A stretch of 64,000 nucleotides of DNA from Muribaculaceae bacterium. Lineage in GTDB: Bacteria; Bacteroidota; Bacteroidia; Bacteroidales; Muribaculaceae. Every line of letters begins with the position of its first letter. Within the stretch, counting starts at the first letter, position 1. The DNA lies in the NCBI GenBank assembly GCA_022510385.1, contig JAFLTQ010000010.1, positions 1 through 64,000 on the forward strand. The letters run 5' to 3'. Under the pieces are notes generated by a model. The model was not told where the DNA came from, did not search any database, and saw nothing but the letters and a program-made list of their open reading frames with translations. The position numbers and the translations under genes were made by a program. Shown here piece by piece: positions 54,559-63,300 of the stretch.

Positions 54559-56199
54559 ATGAGTGAACAAACAGCAATTCAAGCCAATCCGAAGGGAAGA
54601 ATAATAGCCATTATCGCGATGATGTTTATGTTCGCGATGATTTCCTTCGTGACAAACTTAGCAGCGCCGATTGGCACAATCTGGGGCTATCAATTTCAGG
54701 GGAGCAGCTTCCTTGGAATGCTCGGTAACATGATGAACTTCCTTGCATATCTTTTCATGGGTATTCCTGCAGGGAAACTTTTGGTGAAAATCGGTTATAA
54801 AAAGACAGCTTTATGGGCTCTTGCAGTCGGTGCCATAGGTTTGGCAGTGCAATATGTCTCCAGCGTTTTCGGTGGCGAAATCCATGTGGCTGAGTCATCG
54901 GTGACCGTTATGGAAAATATCAACGGTCAGGAATATCCGGTGGAGAAGACCATGCATATCGCACTCAACTTTATTATCTATCTTCTTGGTGCGTTTATTT
55001 CCGGTTTCAGTGTATGTATGCTCAACACGGTGGTAAATCCGATGCTTAACCTTCTTGGCGGTGGCGGTAACAAAGGAATGCAACTCCTTCAGACCGGTGG
55101 TTCTCTTAACTCCTTGTCAGCCACTCTCACTCCGTTCCTTGTAGGTGTTTTGATCGGTTCTCTCACCCCGCGTTCTCAACTCAGTGATGTTGATTCGCTT
55201 CTGTGGATTGCGATCGGTATCTTTATCGCAGCTTTCATTGTGATATGTTTTGTTAATATTCCGGAGCCTCAGGATGTTTCTTCACAGACTAAGACCAAAT
55301 TCTCTCACAGCCCCTGGAACTTCCGCCACACAGTGCTTGGTGTTATCGGTATATTCATTTATGTTGGTATCGAGATTGGTATTCCCGGCACATTGATGTT
55401 CTATCTTTCAGACCAGAAGAGTTCAGGAGCCGGTATCCTTGGTGATGCTTCTACTATTGCCGGTGCAATAGTGGCTATCTATTGGCTTCTTATGCTTGTG
55501 GGCCGTTTCACTTCAAGCTTTATTTCAGGAAAAGTCTCAACACGTAATCAGCTGTTAGCTGTATCCGGTGTAGGCGTGATATTGGTGGTGATGGCAATTT
55601 TCAGTTCTAAGGAAACCCAGATTGGAGTGCCGAGCATTATCTATGACCCGGTGGAGAAGACAGCGGGCACATTGAGCCAGGCAGGCATGCCGGAAAATGA
55701 GATCAAAGCTTTCATGCAGAATCCAAATGAAGAGGCTCTCGCACCTTACACCAACACTCAAACCATTATGACCGGAAACGGCCCCGTAAATAAAACAGTG
55801 GTAAATGAATCAAGCAAAGAACCGGCTGAAATAGTTTCGGCACTTGTGAATGCTCCGGGCGTGCCTATTGCAGCTTTGTTCTTGGTGCTTTGCGGGTTGT
55901 GCACCTCTGTAATGTGGGGAGGAATTTTCAACCTCGCAGTAGAGGGTCTTGGTAAATACACGGCGCAAGCCTCAGGTATCTTCATGATGATGGTTGTAGG
56001 TGGTGGCGTTATTCCACTTTTGCAGCAACTCATCTCCGATGCAGTGGGTTATATGACGAGCTATTGGCTTATGGTAGGATGTCTCGGGTATATCTTCATC
56101 TATGCCCTTTGGGGATGCATCAATGTCAATAAAGACATCCCGGTGGATGATAGTGATGAGAAAAAACTGCTCGAAGAGCAATTGATGAACGCTGAATAA
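54559..56199 (+). CDS. MFS transporter, FHS-like
   Basis: The 546-residue permease has about 12 transmembrane segments and a pattern (MGIPAGKLLVKIGYKKTALWAL; VGRFTSSFISGKVSTRNQLLA) like the FHS sugar permease group. Two unusually long loops are visible: about residues 110-137 (GEIHVAESSVTVMEN...), and about 355-425 (PNEEALAPYTNTQ...). Substrate unknown. It is followed by a hairpin and a lipoprotein gene. Confidence 0.8.
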   Translation: MSEQTAIQANPKGRIIAIIAMMFMFAMISFVTNLAAPIGTIWGYQFQGSSFLGMLGNMMNFLAYLFMGIPAGKLLVKIGYKKTALWALAVGAIGLAVQYVSSVFGGEIHVAESSVTVMENINGQEYPVEKTMHIALNFIIYLLGAFISGFSVCMLNTVVNPMLNLLGGGGNKGMQLLQTGGSLNSLSATLTPFLVGVLIGSLTPRSQLSDVDSLLWIAIGIFIAAFIVICFVNIPEPQDVSSQTKTKFSHSPWNFRHTVLGVIGIFIYVGIEIGIPGTLMFYLSDQKSSGAGILGDASTIAGAIVAIYWLLMLVGRFTSSFISGKVSTRNQLLAVSGVGVILVVMAIFSSKETQIGVPSIIYDPVEKTAGTLSQAGMPENEIKAFMQNPNEEALAPYTNTQTIMTGNGPVNKTVVNESSKEPAEIVSALVNAPGVPIAALFLVLCGLCTSVMWGGIFNLAVEGLGKYTAQASGIFMMMVVGGGVIPLLQQLISDAVGYMTSYWLMVGCLGYIFIYALWGCINVNKDIPVDDSDEKKLLEEQLMNAE

Positions 56200-56213
56200 T
56201 TTAATAACTAAAT

Positions 56214-56238
56214 GAGCGACGGTCTTGTGCCGTCGCTC
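56214..56238 (+). terminator. Hairpin after the MFS gene
   Basis: GAGCGACGG at 56214-56222 pairs with CCGTCGCTC at 56230-56238 around a 7-base loop (9-bp stem). The following sequence is TAATAAACTCTTATT, not a clean T tract, so termination strength is uncertain. It ends 15 bases before the next ATG. Confidence 0.5.
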
Positions 56239-56253
56239 TAATAAACTCTTATT

Positions 56254-56679
56254 ATGAAAAAATTAAATTTTCTTCTCTGCCTCTCTTTGGTGTGCCTGAT
56301 GTGCAATTTCTCTTCTTGTTCTAAAGGAGGAGATTCTCCTGTGGATAAATATGTGGAAGTGATTGACCAGGCTACTAAAAATGCTAAAAATCTGAAAAGT
56401 CTGGACTATGCTGAGTTGCAAAGCTTGATTTCTCCGGAAACAGCACAACAAATTGCCTCTGAATTCCAAGATTATCAACTTACAGAGAAAGACAAGAAGA
56501 AACTGAAGAAAAGTTGTGACAGCTTTATGGAAGTGCTGTATGACAAACTTTTGGAATATAGCGAAATCCCCGATGAATATAAAGATCAGATAAAAAGTCA
56601 ACGTGATCTGGTGATCTCTGCATTAAATCAAAAGATTGATGCAGCAGAAACATTAGGAGATATCGACCACGTTAATTAA
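56254..56679 (+). CDS. Small lipoprotein, helical, unknown
   Basis: The 141-residue protein has a lipobox ending at Cys22 (CNFSSC) followed by a mostly helical, charged body (EVIDQATKNAKNLKSLDYAELQ, KDKKKLKKSCDSFMEVLYDKLLEY). No family is recognised. It follows the MFS gene with a hairpin between. Periplasmic or outer-membrane-anchored location is inferred from the lipobox. Confidence 0.75.
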   Translation: MKKLNFLLCLSLVCLMCNFSSCSKGGDSPVDKYVEVIDQATKNAKNLKSLDYAELQSLISPETAQQIASEFQDYQLTEKDKKKLKKSCDSFMEVLYDKLLEYSEIPDEYKDQIKSQRDLVISALNQKIDAAETLGDIDHVN

Positions 56680-56740
56680 AATTTGGGAATCCTCTTTAGT
56701 TTGTTTCAGAAGCTTTCCTTTAGAAGCAGCTAATAATTAT

Positions 56741-56771
56741 TTGCCGGTGAGAGATTTTTTTTGTAATTTTG
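56741..56771 (+). promoter_or_regulatory. tRNA-Pro promoter
   Basis: TTTG at 56741-56744, a 19-base spacer and TAATTTTG at 56764-56771 form an exact consensus promoter. The tRNA begins 20 bases later. Confidence 0.8.
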
Positions 56772-56790
56772 CATCGCTTATAAAAAGGCA

Positions 56791-56865
56791 CGGGGTGTAG
56801 CGCAGTCCGGTTAGCGCACCTGCTTTGGGAGCAGGGGGTCGAAGGTTCGAATCCTTTCACCCCGA
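56791..56865 (+). tRNA. tRNA-Pro(TGG)
   Basis: The acceptor strands CGGGGTG and CACCCCG pair over 7 bp. The anticodon arm CCTGC/GCAGG closes TTTGGGA, giving TGG (proline). The T loop contains TTCGAAT. The discriminator is A865 (56865), and CCA is not encoded. Confidence 0.96.
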
Positions 56866-56877
56866 CAAAAAAAGAAT

Positions 56878-56911
56878 CAGGCGTTTACTTTAGTAAGCGC
56901 CTGTTCTTTTT
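56878..56911. terminator. Terminator shared by tRNA-Pro and cysS
   Basis: CAGGCGTTTAC pairs with GTAAGCGCCTG (one G-T pair) around a short loop, followed by a T run on the plus strand. It lies between the tRNA and the converging cysS end and can serve both. Confidence 0.75.
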
Positions 56912-58387
56912 TTATTTTACACTCCATTCAACTCCGGTTTTTGTATCCTTGATATCAAAACCTAAGTCGTTCAATTTGTCACGTATAAGATCCGAGGTGG
57001 CCCAATCCTTTTGAGCCTTTGCATTTTTCCTGATCTCCATTAATAAATCTACGGCACCCTCATAGGCTTTCGCTGAATTTCCCCCTTCAATATCTGTTCC
57101 GATATTCATCCCCAACAATTCGATGAAGAATATATCGAAGAGTTCTTTCAGTTTATCAATGTCATCTTTTGACAACTGGATTTCTCCGGCAGAAGCACTG
57201 TTGATGATTTTTGAAGCATCGAAGAGATAAGAAATCACTATCGGAGTGTTCATATCATCATCCATTGCCTCATAAGCCAACTTCTTATAATCAGCCACTT
57301 CAATACTTGACTTTTCTGCCGGCTGCAAACCGCTAAGACGTTTATAGGTCTCTATGAGTTTCTGCAATGCCTTTTCCGATGCCTGTAATGACTCGTAGGA
57401 GAAATCAAGTGTGCTCCGGTAGTGTGCCTGCAATATAAAGAATCTTATAACCATCGGAGAAACCGGACCTCCCAATAAAGGATGTTCTCCGGAAAAAAAT
57501 TGCTCAAGAGTTATGAAATTATTATAACTCTTACCCATCTTTTTCCCCTCTATGGTGATCATATTGTTATGCACCCAATATTTCACTGCATCATGTCCTT
57601 GAGCCGCCACACTTTGAGCAATCTCACACTCATGATGCGGGAAAAGGAGATCAAGACCTCCCCCATGAATGTCAAATGTGCTCCCCAGGTATTTCTCTCC
57701 CATGGTAGAACATTCGAGATGCCATCCCGGGAAGCCTTCTCCCCAAGGAGAGGGCCAATGCATAATATGTTCCGGTGAGGCTTTCTTCCATAATGCAAAA
57801 TCAAGCGGACTATGCTTCTCATCCTGTCCGTCAAGACTTCTTGTCGCGGAGATTAGATCTTCTATATTTCTGCCCGATAACTTTCCATAGGGATGATCCC
57901 GATTATATTTGGGAACATCGAAATAGACCGAGCCATTGCTCTCGTAGGCATACCCCGCTTCAAGTATTTTCTTGATATATTCTATTTGTTCTATGATATG
58001 ACCGGAAGCATGTGGCTCTATGCTCGGAGGCAAAACATTCAATCTCTTCATATCATCATGATACCTGTTGAGATAGAATTGCACAACCTCCATCGGCTCC
58101 AGTTGCTCAAGGCGAGCCTTCTTTTGTATCTTGTCTTCCCCTTCATCGGCATCATGTTCGAGATGACCGACATCTGTGATATTTCTGACATATCTGACCT
58201 TATAACCCAAATGTCGGAGATATCTGAACAATGTGTCGAAAGTGATGGCTGCCCGTGCATGTCCCAAATGAGCATCCCCATAAACTGTGGGGCCACAAAC
58301 ATACATCCCGACATGCCCTTCATGGAGGGGCACGAAGGGTTGTTTCATCCGGGCAAGCGAATTATACAATGAAAGATTATGATCCAT
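56912..58387 (-). CDS. cysS: Cysteinyl-tRNA synthetase
   Basis: The 491-residue class I enzyme charges tRNA-Cys. It has the HIGH-type [12 protein letters not shown], zinc cysteines starting at CGPT and continuing in the [12 protein letters not shown] region, and KMSKS-type [12 protein letters not shown]-terminal helical extension is normal. The DUF3467 gene lies 6 bp upstream of its start. Confidence 0.97.
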   Translation of the reverse strand: MDHNLSLYNSLARMKQPFVPLHEGHVGMYVCGPTVYGDAHLGHARAAITFDTLFRYLRHLGYKVRYVRNITDVGHLEHDADEGEDKIQKKARLEQLEPMEVVQFYLNRYHDDMKRLNVLPPSIEPHASGHIIEQIEYIKKILEAGYAYESNGSVYFDVPKYNRDHPYGKLSGRNIEDLISATRSLDGQDEKHSPLDFALWKKASPEHIMHWPSPWGEGFPGWHLECSTMGEKYLGSTFDIHGGGLDLLFPHHECEIAQSVAAQGHDAVKYWVHNNMITIEGKKMGKSYNNFITLEQFFSGEHPLLGGPVSPMVIRFFILQAHYRSTLDFSYESLQASEKALQKLIETYKRLSGLQPAEKSSIEVADYKKLAYEAMDDDMNTPIVISYLFDASKIINSASAGEIQLSKDDIDKLKELFDIFFIELLGMNIGTDIEGGNSAKAYEGAVDLLMEIRKNAKAQKDWATSDLIRDKLNDLGFDIKDTKTGVEWSVK

Positions 58388-58393
58388 GAAATA

Positions 58394-58693
58394 TCAGTTA
58401 TTTCCAAAACCGCCGAGGTTGGCACCGGTACGTGGCTTGATTTCGCCAAACTGTGCCTCATATTTCTTGATATTGTCTGTGAGCGCAAACATCAATTGCT
58501 TTGCATTCTCCGGAGACATTATCACCCTGCTGACTACCGGCGCCTGCGGCATCCCCGGAGCCGTGTAGATGAAATCTATCATAAATTCATTAGGACTATG
58601 ACCTATCATTGCAAGGTTGCTATAACGCCCGTCGGCTATTTCAGGACGCAACTGTATCTGTAACTGATTTTTGTTTTGACTTTCGTTTGCCAT
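58394..58693 (-). CDS. DUF3467 protein
   Basis: The 99-residue protein matches DUF3467: LRPEIADGRYSNLAMIGHSPNEFMIDFIYT, then RVIMSPENAKQLMFAL and a Gly-rich end (TGANLGGFGNN). Function is unknown. It precedes cysS by 6 bp and is probably in the same transcript. Confidence 0.85.
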   Translation of the reverse strand: MANESQNKNQLQIQLRPEIADGRYSNLAMIGHSPNEFMIDFIYTAPGMPQAPVVSRVIMSPENAKQLMFALTDNIKKYEAQFGEIKPRTGANLGGFGNN

Positions 58694-58802
58694 TACTCTG
58701 TTTATTTAAATTAGTTTTCTTTTATTTAATCCCATATTCAAAAGTAAAAAATTTTCTTGAATATTCCAAATAGAGGTAATTCACTCTTTTTTGAAACATA
58801 AA

Positions 58803-58834
58803 TTTCCCACATTTTGTTTATTTATTTATCTTTG
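58803..58834 (+). promoter_or_regulatory. tcdA promoter
   Basis: TTTC (one mismatch) at 58803-58806, a 20-base spacer and TATCTTTG at 58827-58834. The ATG at 58882 is 47 bases further. Confidence 0.55.
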
Positions 58835-58881
58835 TTTGATTTATATATCGGAATCTGCTAAAACATTTATCGTAACTTGGC

Positions 58882-59688
58882 ATGGGAAACAGCAAACCAT
58901 TTTTCAATCGCACACGTCTGCTCTTAGGTGATGACACAATGAAAAATCTTGATGAACTAAGAGTCATCATTTTTGGTGTCGGGGGTGTAGGTTCATGGTG
59001 TGCTGAAGGCTTAATACGTTCCGGGGTCGGCCATTTGACACTTGTAGATAGCGACCGCGTCTGTATCACTAATGTCAACCGACAGATGATGGCTACATCC
59101 CGTACAGTCGGAATGGTGAAAGTCGACGCTCTTAAAGAGAGACTTCTCGAAATAAACCCGGACGCCGATATTGTTGCAATCCAAGCCATTTATTCTCAGG
59201 AGAATGCTCATCTGTTCAATCTTGACTCTTTCGACTACGTGATAGACGCCATTGATTCTTTAAAAGACAAGGCTGAACTGATTTTGAATGCATCGCGCTC
59301 AAAGGCTATACTTTTATCTTCTATGGGGGCTGCCCTCAAATGTGATCCGGGGAAAGTGGAAATTGCTGAATTTTGGAATGTGAAAGGGTGTCCGCTTGCG
59401 CGTGCGCTCAGACAAAGATTCAAAAAGAGAAAAGAATTTCCCAAAAAGAAATTCTTATGCGTCTTTAGCGAGGAACTTTTAGAGAACAAAGGAGTTGAAT
59501 CTTCTTGCGGCACTGATCGATGCGTATGCCCAAAATCCGAGAAAGCTCCCGGCGACCCCTCTTTGGCCTCCCATGAATGGTGCTCATCCAAAGCACGCAT
59601 TAACGGCAGCCTTATGCATATAACAGCTATTTTCGGACTAACCCTTGCAGGCTTAGTTATAGAACGGTCGAGTGATTCACAGGGATAA
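58882..59688 (+). CDS. tcdA: tRNA threonylcarbamoyladenosine dehydratase
   Basis: The 268-residue E1-like enzyme has an ATP loop GVGGVGSWCAEGL (about 33-45), TLVDSDRVCITNVNRQ, DALKERLLEINPD and DYVIDAIDSLKDKAEL. TcdA cyclises t6A at position 37 of tRNAs. The C-terminal half contains several Cys, and a basic stretch (RQRFKKRKEFPKKKF) is present. It is transcribed opposite to ispG. Confidence 0.9.
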   Translation: MGNSKPFFNRTRLLLGDDTMKNLDELRVIIFGVGGVGSWCAEGLIRSGVGHLTLVDSDRVCITNVNRQMMATSRTVGMVKVDALKERLLEINPDADIVAIQAIYSQENAHLFNLDSFDYVIDAIDSLKDKAELILNASRSKAILLSSMGAALKCDPGKVEIAEFWNVKGCPLARALRQRFKKRKEFPKKKFLCVFSEELLENKGVESSCGTDRCVCPKSEKAPGDPSLASHEWCSSKARINGSLMHITAIFGLTLAGLVIERSSDSQG

Positions 59689-59737
59689 ATCTCTTTACCT
59701 GATGGCGCACTCCTGCCTCAGAACCTTGCCTTAATTC

Positions 59738-61357
59738 TCAACCTTCCGATTCTCGAATTAATTTCAGAAGTTCCTCTATGGCTGACTCGGAAGGAATGTT
59801 TCTTTTTATCAATTCCTTACCTTTATATAGACTCACTTTACCCGGACCGGCACCTACATATCCATAATCTGCATCGGCCATTTCCCCGGGTCCATTCACT
59901 ATACACCCCATTACCCCTATCTTCAACCCGGTCATATCCTTTGTGGCTGCCTTAACTTCCTGAAGTGTCTTTTGAAGGTCAAATAGAGTTCTACCACAAC
60001 TCGGACATGCTATATACTCTGTTTTGCTTATTCTTAACCGGGTGGCCTGAAGGATACCTAAGGCCAATGAAGCAATATCTTCTTGTGCCAATGTAGAATC
60101 TATCCATATTCCTGAACCATAACCCTTTAACAGCAATGAACCCAGATCGGCCGATGCCTTGATTTGAAGATCCTCTAAATCAGTGTCGGGATAAGTCACT
60201 TTCAATATTATGGGATTCTTCTGCCCTGTGGCCACAAATCTTTCTATAAAGGATGCAATCGAGCCCGGTTGATTGATATTACCACTGCTAACAACCATCG
60301 GAAAATCATCTCCATATTCCACTATTTCTCCCTCAGCATCCGCAAAATGCCATTCTTCCGGGAGCTCTTTAATATCATACCCGACTATCACCGGATAAGA
60401 AACTTTTTCGAATCCGGGTATCTTTTTTGCCGCATCCCGGGTCTTTCCCGGAAACTCTTTCTCCGGAACAACTATGGATTGATGATCTTTCCTACTCTCT
60501 ATATAATCTCTTAATTTCCTCGCAACAGGAATCTCGTGTTCAGGATCTTCCGTTAGAGAAACCCTTATTGTGTCTCCTAATCCCTCGCCAAGAAGGGTAC
60601 CTATACCAACGGCACTCTTGATTCTGCCATCCTCGCCATCTCCCGCTTCTGTCACTCCCAGATGAAGGGGAAAATGCATCCCCTCTTCTTCCATCCTCCG
60701 TGCCAAAAGCTCTACAGTCTCCACCATCACGCCGACATTCGATGACTTTATCGATATCACTACATTATTGAAACCCTCCTGTCTGCAGATTCTCAAATAT
60801 TCAAGTGCCGATTCCACCATCCCTTCCGGCGTATCGCCATATCTGCTCATTATCCGGTCGGACAATGACCCATGGTTGACTCCCAGACGAATAGCCCGAC
60901 CATACCTCTTGCATTTTTCAAGAAAAGGCACTAAGGTTTCCCGGATCTTTGCTATCTCTGAATCATACTCTTCATCAGTGAACTCAAGCTTCTTGAATGT
61001 TCTGGCCGGATCAACGAAATTTCCCGGATTTATCCTTACTTTCTCACATGTTTCAACTGCTTTAAAAGCTGCCGAGGGATTGAAATGAACATCTGCCACT
61101 AAAGGAACTTCACACCCCTTCTCATCAAGACTTTTGCGGATGGCTGCCATATTGGAAGCCTCTCTTTCGCCCTGGGTTGTGAGTCTCACCAACTCACCGC
61201 CCGCTTCAGCTATCCTTAAAGTCTGGCTGACACTCCCCTCTGTATCCATTGTGGAGGTATTGGTCATCGACTGTATCCGAATCCGGTTATCCCCTCCAAT
61301 TCCGATATTCCCCACTCGGGTCTCGCTCGTCTTCCGTCTGCTATAATTATATTTCAT
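59738..61357 (-). CDS. ispG: 4-Hydroxy-3-methylbut-2-enyl diphosphate synthase, large form
   Basis: The 539-residue enzyme of the MEP isoprenoid pathway has a TIM-barrel part (NRIRIQSMTNTSTMDTEGSV, VPLVADVHFNPSAAFKAVETCEKVRINPGN). A middle insertion (about 255-400) is typical of Bacteroidota/plant forms, and the C-terminal iron-sulfur domain has CPSCGRT and GCIVNGPGEMADADYGYVG. It is shorter than the about 600-residue Bacteroides forms, probably in the insert. The PAP2-like gene lies 10 bp upstream. Confidence 0.94.
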   Translation of the reverse strand: MKYNYSRRKTSETRVGNIGIGGDNRIRIQSMTNTSTMDTEGSVSQTLRIAEAGGELVRLTTQGEREASNMAAIRKSLDEKGCEVPLVADVHFNPSAAFKAVETCEKVRINPGNFVDPARTFKKLEFTDEEYDSEIAKIRETLVPFLEKCKRYGRAIRLGVNHGSLSDRIMSRYGDTPEGMVESALEYLRICRQEGFNNVVISIKSSNVGVMVETVELLARRMEEEGMHFPLHLGVTEAGDGEDGRIKSAVGIGTLLGEGLGDTIRVSLTEDPEHEIPVARKLRDYIESRKDHQSIVVPEKEFPGKTRDAAKKIPGFEKVSYPVIVGYDIKELPEEWHFADAEGEIVEYGDDFPMVVSSGNINQPGSIASFIERFVATGQKNPIILKVTYPDTDLEDLQIKASADLGSLLLKGYGSGIWIDSTLAQEDIASLALGILQATRLRISKTEYIACPSCGRTLFDLQKTLQEVKAATKDMTGLKIGVMGCIVNGPGEMADADYGYVGAGPGKVSLYKGKELIKRNIPSESAIEELLKLIRESEG

Positions 61358-61367
61358 TCTTAGAGCT

Positions 61368-62204
61368 CTATCTGATATACATTAAAAAGAAAACTGAACA
61401 GAACCCTACCAGATAACCGGCAAGCACCTGCCATACCGTATGTCTTCCAAGCCATATCCTTGCTGAACCTAAAAGTCCCGCTGCTCCCACTGTGATTAAA
61501 AGCCACACAAAGAGGGCGGGTTCTACTGCGATATCCCTTTGAAGTCTTATCAATAAGGCCACAAGTCCCGCTATGGCTGCCGCATGTGCAGAAATTTTCC
61601 ACTTGAAATTTATCGCCATATTAATCAACGACGCAAGTGCCCCTCCACAAAAGAACATCGCCGCCCAGACAGGTGCCCCCCTGCTGGCCATAAACCATGC
61701 GGAAGCCCCGTAACACAATGCAGTTATAATATAAGGGATGGTGCGTTCCTTTCTTCCGTTCAATCCCGGATCCTCAATTACACCCATCACTTTCAATAAA
61801 AATATGAGTAATAAAGGTGCAAATAAATTAATTCCGGCTATCACAAAGGTCACCGCGGTCTGCAGATTGGCTGGAAGCACGTCTAATATCGATAGGCGGA
61901 ATATAAACAGAATCCCGGCTACCGGCATTACAAGGGGTATCAAAACCCATGATATCACATGGCTGAAAGTATCTATGAATCTCTCAAAACCGTTAACCGG
62001 TTCTTCTCCCGTAGGCAAGGGTGGGGGCAGAGGTTGATTTATTTCCTCTATTATCACTACTTCTTCAACCGGTTTAATGGTCGGACCGAAAAGTGATTCC
62101 CTCATACCATTGAGGCTATCACTCCGTTTTTCAGTATTCCCTCCCTCTCTTTCGTCGCGAGGGTCCGGCACTTCCGGATAATATGATGATGTGTCTATAG
62201 GCAT
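61368..62204 (-). CDS. Membrane protein with degenerate PAP2-like region
   Basis: The 278-residue protein has a soluble N-terminus (about 1-70, basic/acidic mixture, EEVVIIEEINQPLPPPLP), then about six transmembrane segments. The C-terminal part resembles PAP2 motifs: KISAHAAAIAGLVALL and SARIWLGRHTVWQVLAGYLVG. Canonical PSGH and SRxxxxxHxxxD are only partly present, so phosphatase activity is uncertain. It starts just after RluA. Confidence 0.72.
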   Translation of the reverse strand: MPIDTSSYYPEVPDPRDEREGGNTEKRSDSLNGMRESLFGPTIKPVEEVVIIEEINQPLPPPLPTGEEPVNGFERFIDTFSHVISWVLIPLVMPVAGILFIFRLSILDVLPANLQTAVTFVIAGINLFAPLLLIFLLKVMGVIEDPGLNGRKERTIPYIITALCYGASAWFMASRGAPVWAAMFFCGGALASLINMAINFKWKISAHAAAIAGLVALLIRLQRDIAVEPALFVWLLITVGAAGLLGSARIWLGRHTVWQVLAGYLVGFCSVFFLMYIR

Positions 62205-62209
62205 ATTCT

Positions 62210-63121
62210 TTACAATTTAAAAGGAACTGCAGATTCAAAATACATATCCTTTTTTGTTATGGGATGGGCAAAACGAAGGGTCTTTGCATGAAGGCAAAGG
62301 CGTCCAAGCCTGCTCTGTTTCGCTCCATATTTACGGTCGCCCATAATGGGATGACCCATTTCTGAAGCATGCACCCTTATTTGGTTCTTTCTTCCCGTGT
62401 CAAGAGTGAATTCCACTAAAGATATTCCATGGGCACGAGCCTTTACCTTATAGCGGGTCACAGCCAAACGTCCTTCATCCTCACGATCGGTGGAATAAAC
62501 CATATATTGGGAATTCTCGGCAAGCCGGCTTTTGATAAACCCCTCGTCATCTTTTACATACCCTTCAAGTATGGCCACGTAGAGCCTCTCCAACACATAA
62601 TTGTTCCAATTGTGACGTAGTGTCTCTTGTGCCTCTTCACTTTTCGCAAACATCATGACACCACTCGTATCCCGGTCAAGTCTATGCACTACAAAAAGCT
62701 TATTGCAAGGATCCTTCCTTTTCAGATAATCTCTCAGGATGTCGTAAGCAGACTCAATCTTTTTCTTCGATGCATTAGGTATCCCTACAGATAGAAGGCC
62801 ATACCCCTTTTCAACAACTATTACATCATCATCTTCATACAGCAGTTTTAAACGCGGATGCCTGAAGATTATAAAGGGTCGACTGAAATTTATTTTTACT
62901 TCATCTCCCGGTTTCACTGAAGCATCAAAGGCCGTTGTAACCTTGCCATTGAGCATTATTTGACCATGCTTCAGCCAACTCTTTATCTCTGTCCGGCTCG
63001 CGGTATTCACTTCAGAAATGATGAATTCGAGTAATCCTCTTTCTTCCTGTCCGTTGTTGATTATTTGTTGGATCCGGTCTCCCCTAAATTGTGGTGCACT
63101 ATGATGCCTCGCTTTTTTCAT
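62210..63121 (-). CDS. RluA family pseudouridine synthase
   Basis: The 303-residue protein has an N-terminal S4-like RNA-binding segment (about 30-75, TASRTEIKSWLKHGQIMLNGK), and the catalytic motif HRLDRDTSGVMMFAKS with Asp. Further motifs are RLAVTRYKVKARAHG and NQIRVHASEMGHPIMGDRKYG. It makes pseudouridine in rRNA or tRNA; the target is not determined. A TAAATTTG box lies four bases before the ATG, predicting a leaderless message. Confidence 0.9.
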   Translation of the reverse strand: MKKARHHSAPQFRGDRIQQIINNGQEERGLLEFIISEVNTASRTEIKSWLKHGQIMLNGKVTTAFDASVKPGDEVKINFSRPFIIFRHPRLKLLYEDDDVIVVEKGYGLLSVGIPNASKKKIESAYDILRDYLKRKDPCNKLFVVHRLDRDTSGVMMFAKSEEAQETLRHNWNNYVLERLYVAILEGYVKDDEGFIKSRLAENSQYMVYSTDREDEGRLAVTRYKVKARAHGISLVEFTLDTGRKNQIRVHASEMGHPIMGDRKYGAKQSRLGRLCLHAKTLRFAHPITKKDMYFESAVPFKL

Positions 63122-63125
63122 ACGC

Positions 63126-63133
63126 CAAATTTA
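63126..63133 (-). promoter_or_regulatory. -7 box four bases before the RluA ATG
   Basis: Minus strand TAAATTTG at 63126-63133, then GCGT, then the ATG at 63121. No clear -33. Confidence 0.55.
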
Positions 63134-63238
63134 CATATTTTTCATCGCTTTTGACTAACTTTGAAAAATTATGCACATTTTTTTGATAATATCATGGGTG
63201 ATATCCTTTCAATATCGACTGTTTTCCGGAGAGTTCTT

Positions 63239-63246
63239 TAACTTTG
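63239..63246 (+). promoter_or_regulatory. Putative -7 box of nadE
   Basis: TAACTTTG at 63239-63246, 54 bases before the GTG start. The -33 region is weak. Confidence 0.45.
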
Positions 63247-63300
63247 GATCAAAGCGTTGCCCATTTCATTATCCTTTTAAAATTAAAAACCTGTAAGCAG

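Noticed and set aside
56214..56238. Riboswitch before the lipoprotein gene
   Set aside because: Only one simple hairpin is visible and it fits a terminator or spacer better.
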